Below, piece by piece: positions 60,107 to 64,000 of a DNA stretch of 64,000 bases; position 1 is the first letter of the stretch; every line of letters begins with the position of its first letter. The notes beneath the pieces are model-generated. The model did not search any database. It was given only the letters and a program-made list of their open reading frames with translations, and was not told where the DNA came from. Source of the stretch: Bin18 sp965242795 (GTDB lineage: Bacteria > Desulfobacterota > Binatia > Bin18); the NCBI GenBank assembly GCA_965242795.1, contig OZ251505.1, positions 3,658,001 to 3,722,000 of the forward strand. The letters run 5' to 3'. The position numbers were made by a program, and so were the translations under genes.

Positions 60107-62569
60107 TCAGCGGCCGAACAGCGCATCCAACCCTCGGCGCAGGAGTTGGTCGCCGAGGTCGGGTTTCCGGTCGGCGTCCTGCCCGGATTCGCGGGGCTTC
60201 TTCGGTTTCAGCACCTTATCGAGGACTTTTTCCCCCAGCACCCTGGTTGCCGCCCGCTGCAGCAGGCGGCCGAGGTGTGCGGCGTCCGGCGCCGGGTGCA
60301 GGTTCGGGGCCACGCCGGTCAGCGCGAACGGAATCTCGATGCGTCCGTCCCCGGCCGCGATGTAGCGCAGTTCCTCCACGATGCGGATCAGGTCCGCGGA
60401 CAGATCTTCGGAGAGCGTCAGCGACGCGTCCAGATCGACCTTCTGGTCGAAATCTATAGTGCCGGCCCCCCGAGTCAGAAAATCGCGCGCGGCGATGCGC
60501 AGGCGCTCGACGTTCAGCTTCCCGTCGAGGATGCGGAAGCGCGCCGCGAATTCGTCGAACGCGGTATCCTGCGCCGTGAACACCGCGGGATAGCGGTCGC
60601 GGAGCCGTTGCGGGATGCGCAACGACAGCCCCGGAATGCCGGTCAGCCCGGACAGCACGCCTTCGGCGACGTTGACGTCGCGCACCGCGCCGTCGGCCAC
60701 GTCCAGCCGACCTTCCCCGCGTAAGCCGGGACGGATCGCCTCCCAGTCCGCTCCGCTGCCTTCGATCTGCAGGTCGGCCGTCGCCGTCCCATTGATGTGC
60801 TGCGAAGTGGACGGCAGGACGGAGCGGAAGAACTCGGAAAGTTGCAGATCCGTAACCTGTGTCTGCGCGGAAAAGCGTGGCGATTCGGTATCGAAGGCGT
60901 ACTGACCGCGGCCCGTCAAAGTGCCCCCGAACGCCCGCAGCTTCACGTTGGTGAGTCGCGCGACGCGGTCGGCGATCGAGGACGTCAGCGCGAAGTCGCC
61001 GAACTCCGCCTCCGCCACGGTTCCCCGTTCTACGCTCAGGCGCCCCGTATGCCGTAATCCGGTGTCCTGCTGCCAGACCCGGCCGCTGGCGTGGGCGGCC
61101 TGCAAGGTCGTGGCGCCCGCGTCGTCCTGCAGGTCGGCCAGCCGGAGCAGCGGCGCGGTGATTTCGTATTCGGCCCGGAACGGGGCGAACCGCTCGACGC
61201 GAACCGCGGCTTCAAGCGACGATTCCCCGATCTGCACGGAGCGCAGGTGCAGATCCATCGCCGGCGCGGCGTCCGAACCGAATCGACCGTCCGCGGCGAC
61301 GCGCAACGGGTCCGCCTCGATCCTGAATTCCCGAACGTCCAAGGCGGCGGGCGTCCATCCGGCGCGCATGGACAGATGCAAGGGTTGGTCCGCGGCCTTG
61401 GAGACCAGGTCGCCGAACCGCAGCGTGCTCGCCGCGGCGTCCACCGTCCCCGTCAACGCCAACTCATCGAGTGTCCCCGCCGCCGTGACCGCCGCGAACA
61501 CCGGCCCCTCCACGGCCAAGTCTCGGGGCACCAGTTCGCGCAGCGCGGCGTGTCCGAGCACACGCTCCCCCGCGACCGGCCCCAGCGACAGCTGCACGTC
61601 GATCGCGGTGTCTTCCGGCGGATCGGTATCCCCGACCGTTACCGGACCCAGGTTGCCGGCGAGCCGCAGGTTGGGCGTCTCCGCCCCGAAGATGGGTGCG
61701 CGCAGGTCCACGTCGGAAAACCGGAGCATCCCCATGCGGCCCGACACCCCGACTTCGAGGCTCATCGGTCCGACCGCGTCCAGCAGCGGGGCCAGCGCCG
61801 GCGGCACGGCGCGTGTCAAGCCGGGCAGGGCGCGCAGCAGGCCGGCCGGGTCGAGGTCGCGCAGTTCGAGGCTGCCGTCGAGTGGAACATGGTCCAGCGT
61901 TTCCACATCGGTCCCGAGCGGGCCGGCCCGCAGATCGACGAAGACGTTGCGGCGGTCCGAAAGCAGCGCGGCTTCGAGTTTCACGTTGACGGGCGTGTCG
62001 AAACTGACGTCGCGCGCGCGCAATTCGATCCGGCCGACGCGGAGTTCGGCGCCGTCCGCACGGTCTTGAAAACCGACCGCGCCGTCTTCGATGTCGAGCA
62101 GGGCGACCAGCAGGGGCAGGCCGGCCTGTTCCTCGGCCGGCGCCGCGCCGGTGTCGTCCGTTGCCTCCGCTGCCGGAGTCGGGGTCAGGCTCTCGAAGTT
62201 GAACCGTCCGTCCGCGTCCCGGATGATCCGAATCTCCGGTTTCTGGAGGACGAAGCGGGTGACCCGGATGTCGCGGGACAGCAGCGGCCACAGCGCGACG
62301 TCCAGCCGGGCGGCCTCGGCGCGCACGAAGTCCTCGGTCGAAAAGGCCGGGTCGTCGGCCACCCGAAACCCGCTCAGGCGGACGCCGATGCCCGGCCACA
62401 GGCTCACGCCGATTTCGGCCACCTCCACCTCGCGTCCCAGCGCGTCGGCGACCTGCGCCACGATACGGTCCTTGTTGTCGGCGATGAGCGTATCCAGATT
62501 GCTCAGCGCAAACGCGACCAGCGCGATCACGACGACCAGCACCGCGGCGACAATCGTCAACTTGCGCAT
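60107..62569 (-). CDS. AsmA-family envelope protein
   Basis: 820 residues. One N-terminal membrane helix (about 5-25, IVAAVLVVVIALVAFALS) followed by a long periplasmic beta-rich region with AsmA text: RIVAQVADALGREVEVAEIGVSLWPGIGVRLSGFRVADDP near the start and GSGADWEAIRPGLRGEGRLDVADGAVRDVNVAEGVL and LRIAARDFLTRGAGTIDFDQ in the C-terminal AsmA domain. These proteins form a hydrophobic groove implicated in lipid transport to the outer membrane. Intact and of normal size. Confidence 0.9.
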   Translation of the reverse strand: MRKLTIVAAVLVVVIALVAFALSNLDTLIADNKDRIVAQVADALGREVEVAEIGVSLWPGIGVRLSGFRVADDPAFSTEDFVRAEAARLDVALWPLLSRDIRVTRFVLQKPEIRIIRDADGRFNFESLTPTPAAEATDDTGAAPAEEQAGLPLLVALLDIEDGAVGFQDRADGAELRVGRIELRARDVSFDTPVNVKLEAALLSDRRNVFVDLRAGPLGTDVETLDHVPLDGSLELRDLDPAGLLRALPGLTRAVPPALAPLLDAVGPMSLEVGVSGRMGMLRFSDVDLRAPIFGAETPNLRLAGNLGPVTVGDTDPPEDTAIDVQLSLGPVAGERVLGHAALRELVPRDLAVEGPVFAAVTAAGTLDELALTGTVDAAASTLRFGDLVSKAADQPLHLSMRAGWTPAALDVREFRIEADPLRVAADGRFGSDAAPAMDLHLRSVQIGESSLEAAVRVERFAPFRAEYEITAPLLRLADLQDDAGATTLQAAHASGRVWQQDTGLRHTGRLSVERGTVAEAEFGDFALTSSIADRVARLTNVKLRAFGGTLTGRGQYAFDTESPRFSAQTQVTDLQLSEFFRSVLPSTSQHINGTATADLQIEGSGADWEAIRPGLRGEGRLDVADGAVRDVNVAEGVLSGLTGIPGLSLRIPQRLRDRYPAVFTAQDTAFDEFAARFRILDGKLNVERLRIAARDFLTRGAGTIDFDQKVDLDASLTLSEDLSADLIRIVEELRYIAAGDGRIEIPFALTGVAPNLHPAPDAAHLGRLLQRAATRVLGEKVLDKVLKPKKPRESGQDADRKPDLGDQLLRRGLDALFGR

Positions 62570-62607
62570 AGGGAGGGTTCCGCTTCACCGCCGGCCGAGG
62601 CCGGCGG

Positions 62608-63321
62608 TCAGACGATTTCCAGCAGTTCGGGAATGGCGCGGATGACGCGCTCCGGCTTGTCGTCCGCGTCGGGCGGCGGCACGTGCGGCTGCGACCAGAT
62701 CAACACCGCGTGCATCCCGGCCCGATTGGCACCGGCCACGTCCTGTTGCAGCGAATCTCCCACGAACCACGTCTGCTCCGGGGCACAGCCCGCCCGGCCC
62801 AGAGCCAGGGAGAAGATGGCTTGGTCCGGCTTGCACGACCGGGCGTCTTCACTGGTCAGCGCCGCGTCCACGCAGGCGTCCAGGCCGGAGAGGTGCATGA
62901 GGTGCGCAAAGTGGTCGTTGTCCGCGTTGCTGACGATGCCGACGTGCAGGCCGCGGCCGCGCAAGGCGGCCAGGGTATCGCGCACCCCGGGGCGCAGGCG
63001 AAACTCCCGCGCGCGCCGCTGCCACAGCCGCGCCCGGTAGTCGGCCAACTGTGCGGCCGTGAACCGGGTGTCGAACCGCGCCGCGGTCTCCTGCAACGCA
63101 TCCTCGAACAGGTCGCGGTGGAAATAGAACGGCTGCCGCAGGTAGCGGTAGAACACGGCTTTGAGGGCTGCCCGGTAAGCTCGGTGGACGGCCCCGTCGT
63201 CCGCTTCGATCCCCGCCTGCCGGGCCAATTCGAGCAGACACGCCCGCTCACCCGGGGCGGTCGTCGCGTAATCGAACAGTGTCCCGCCGAAGTCGAACAG
63301 TACGGCTTTGGTGGTCGTCAT
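62608..63321 (-). CDS. HAD-superfamily hydrolase
   Basis: 237 residues from ATG 63321. The N-terminal motif is FDFGGTLFD (D10, with Gly in place of the usual second aspartate DxD), GIVSNADND is motif II, the lysine is in SCKPDQAIF, and WFVGDSLQQDVAGANRAGM is motif IV. It resembles phosphoglycolate-phosphatase and NANP-type enzymes. The missing second aspartate occurs in several active branches. Substrate unknown. Confidence 0.9.
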   Translation of the reverse strand: MTTTKAVLFDFGGTLFDYATTAPGERACLLELARQAGIEADDGAVHRAYRAALKAVFYRYLRQPFYFHRDLFEDALQETAARFDTRFTAAQLADYRARLWQRRAREFRLRPGVRDTLAALRGRGLHVGIVSNADNDHFAHLMHLSGLDACVDAALTSEDARSCKPDQAIFSLALGRAGCAPEQTWFVGDSLQQDVAGANRAGMHAVLIWSQPHVPPPDADDKPERVIRAIPELLEIV

Positions 63322-63449
63322 GGTCGGGTGGCTCGCCTTTGGGAAACGGGGCGAAACTTCATTTCGGAGCGCCTCCGGTTTCGTTCTCCATGCGTGAGTG
63401 ACTGTGAAACCGAGAAGCCCTTCCGTCCCCGCTCTTTGCTGAGCGCCTC

Positions 63450-63656
63450 CTAAAGTTCCGACCCATCGATTCCTGCGATTTTCATCAGGTGCTTCAGGAG
63501 ACCGCGTTTCAGAGTTGCGCTGCCATGAACCGGAACCGAGAGAGACGCCGAGACTCCTACCTTCGTATAGACGTAGTGGCTGCCGTTGATCCGTTTCAAC
63601 TGCCATCCCCGGGAGCGGAGAAGCTCGCAGAACTTTTTTCCGGTAATGGTTTTCAC
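63450..63656 (-). CDS. hicA: HicA-family mRNA interferase toxin
   Basis: 68 residues of the double-stranded-RNA-binding-like HicA fold: SRGWQLKRINGSHYVYTK with the catalytic-type histidine of GSHY, VPVHGSATLKRGLLKHLMKIAGI. It cleaves mRNA when free of HicB. Its start overlaps the antitoxin stop by four bases (63653-63656), so antitoxin is made first. Confidence 0.92.
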   Translation of the reverse strand: MKTITGKKFCELLRSRGWQLKRINGSHYVYTKVGVSASLSVPVHGSATLKRGLLKHLMKIAGIDGSEL

Positions 63657-63856
63657 AGTGTAATTTCGATGACCCGGTCCGTCTCCGAGACGGAAACGTC
63701 CGGAATTTTGATCGACAGGCAGCCCTCGACGGCCTCATGAACGTTTTTCAACAGTTCTTCATAGGTCTCCCCCTGCGTTGCACATCCGGGAATGGACGGC
63801 ACTTCCGCCCAATATCCGCCTTCCTCTGCCTGATGGATTACAACGGTCAGCTTCAT
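63653..63856 (-). CDS. hicB: HicB-family antitoxin
   Basis: 67 residues, RNase H-like partial fold: VVIHQAEEGGYWAEVPSIPGCATQGETYEELLKNVHEAVEGCL. There is no C-terminal DNA-binding domain (ribbon-helix-helix or HTH), so autoregulation may need other factors. Strong GGAGGGACG ahead of the ATG at 63856. The gene order hicB-hicA reverses the E. coli order. Confidence 0.92.
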   Translation of the reverse strand: MKLTVVIHQAEEGGYWAEVPSIPGCATQGETYEELLKNVHEAVEGCLSIKIPDVSVSETDRVIEITL

Positions 63857-64000
63857 GGACGTCCCTCCGCGTTCGTGCCTGTTCTCGGTGGATTTTCCAA
63901 AAAGAGCCCGGATGTGACAGCGCAGATGTACCAGAAATTCGGCGCGAAAGCAGGGCGCTCCCTCACGTCCGGCCGTCCCCGACGCGCAGCACCGCGGCCC
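63857..64000. other. Upstream region of hicBA to window edge
   Basis: No further gene is seen in the last 144 bases. The promoter of hicBA should lie here; no clear operator palindrome is visible. Confidence 0.4.

Overview
The window looks like about 64 kb of chromosome from a GC-rich, aerobic, Gram-negative bacterium. The outer membrane is implied by LpxD, an AsmA-family protein, an outer-membrane beta-barrel gene and autotransporter remnants. Aerobic respiration is implied by a complete aa3-type cytochrome c oxidase cluster. Flavin/F420-type LLM oxidoreductases, acyl-CoA dehydrogenases, an amidohydrolase and several alpha/beta hydrolases, together with many intergenic palindromes, suggest an uncultured soil or marine lineage of the Tectomicrobia/Binatia type. 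That placement is inference only; no 16S rRNA or ribosomal protein gene is present.

Layout. 1-4.9 kb: a minus-strand coiled-coil gene built of 29-residue repeats, a frameshifted beta-barrel gene, a decayed autotransporter and a run of palindromic repeats. 4.9-14.3 kb: a conserved plus-strand housekeeping run (polyprenyl diphosphate synthase, family-4 uracil-DNA glycosylase, NfeD protease, slipin, QueA, Tgt, YajC, SecD, SecF). 14.4-26.2 kb: scattered lipid and catabolic genes (PmtA-like methyltransferase, glycerophosphodiesterase, two acyl-CoA dehydrogenases, VOC protein, SDR, cupin with a histone-like tail), a NUDIX gene overlapping a DNA methyltransferase with a broken nuclease gene behind it, an LLM oxidoreductase and a pentapeptide-repeat protein. 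26.5-33.5 kb: a tight five-gene minus-strand operon of oxidative and hydrolytic enzymes, then a fatty acid desaturase and an amidohydrolase.

33.7-47.1 kb: a surface polysaccharide locus. It has a Wzm/Wzt-type ABC exporter, a very large sulfotransferase-like/coiled-coil/double GT2 protein, another GT2, a GtrII-like membrane glycosyltransferase interrupted at a run of 14 C, a DUF4143-type ATPase, and a minus-strand dTDP-sugar block rmlA-rmlC-epimerase-rmlD without a recognisable rmlB. A tRNA-Arg(CCG) gene bounds this locus.

47.3-55.2 kb: two small exported-protein genes followed by the oxidase cluster (subunits II, I, heme A and heme O synthases, two different subunit III proteins, subunit IV and two small membrane proteins). 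55.3-64 kb: a four-cluster ferredoxin with a small membrane protein and a clear intrinsic terminator, hisG, lpxD, a PAS-PAS protein, an NTF2-like exported protein, AsmA, a HAD hydrolase and a HicB-HicA toxin-antitoxin pair.

The most interesting signals are the poly-C tract that switches the reading frame of the GtrII-like gene (candidate phase variation of a surface glycan), the unassigned five-gene catabolic operon at 26.5-31.1 kb, the giant fused glycosyltransferase with near-identical heptad repeats, and a dispersed family of inverted repeats with the core TTCGACAAGCTC at seven intergenic sites.
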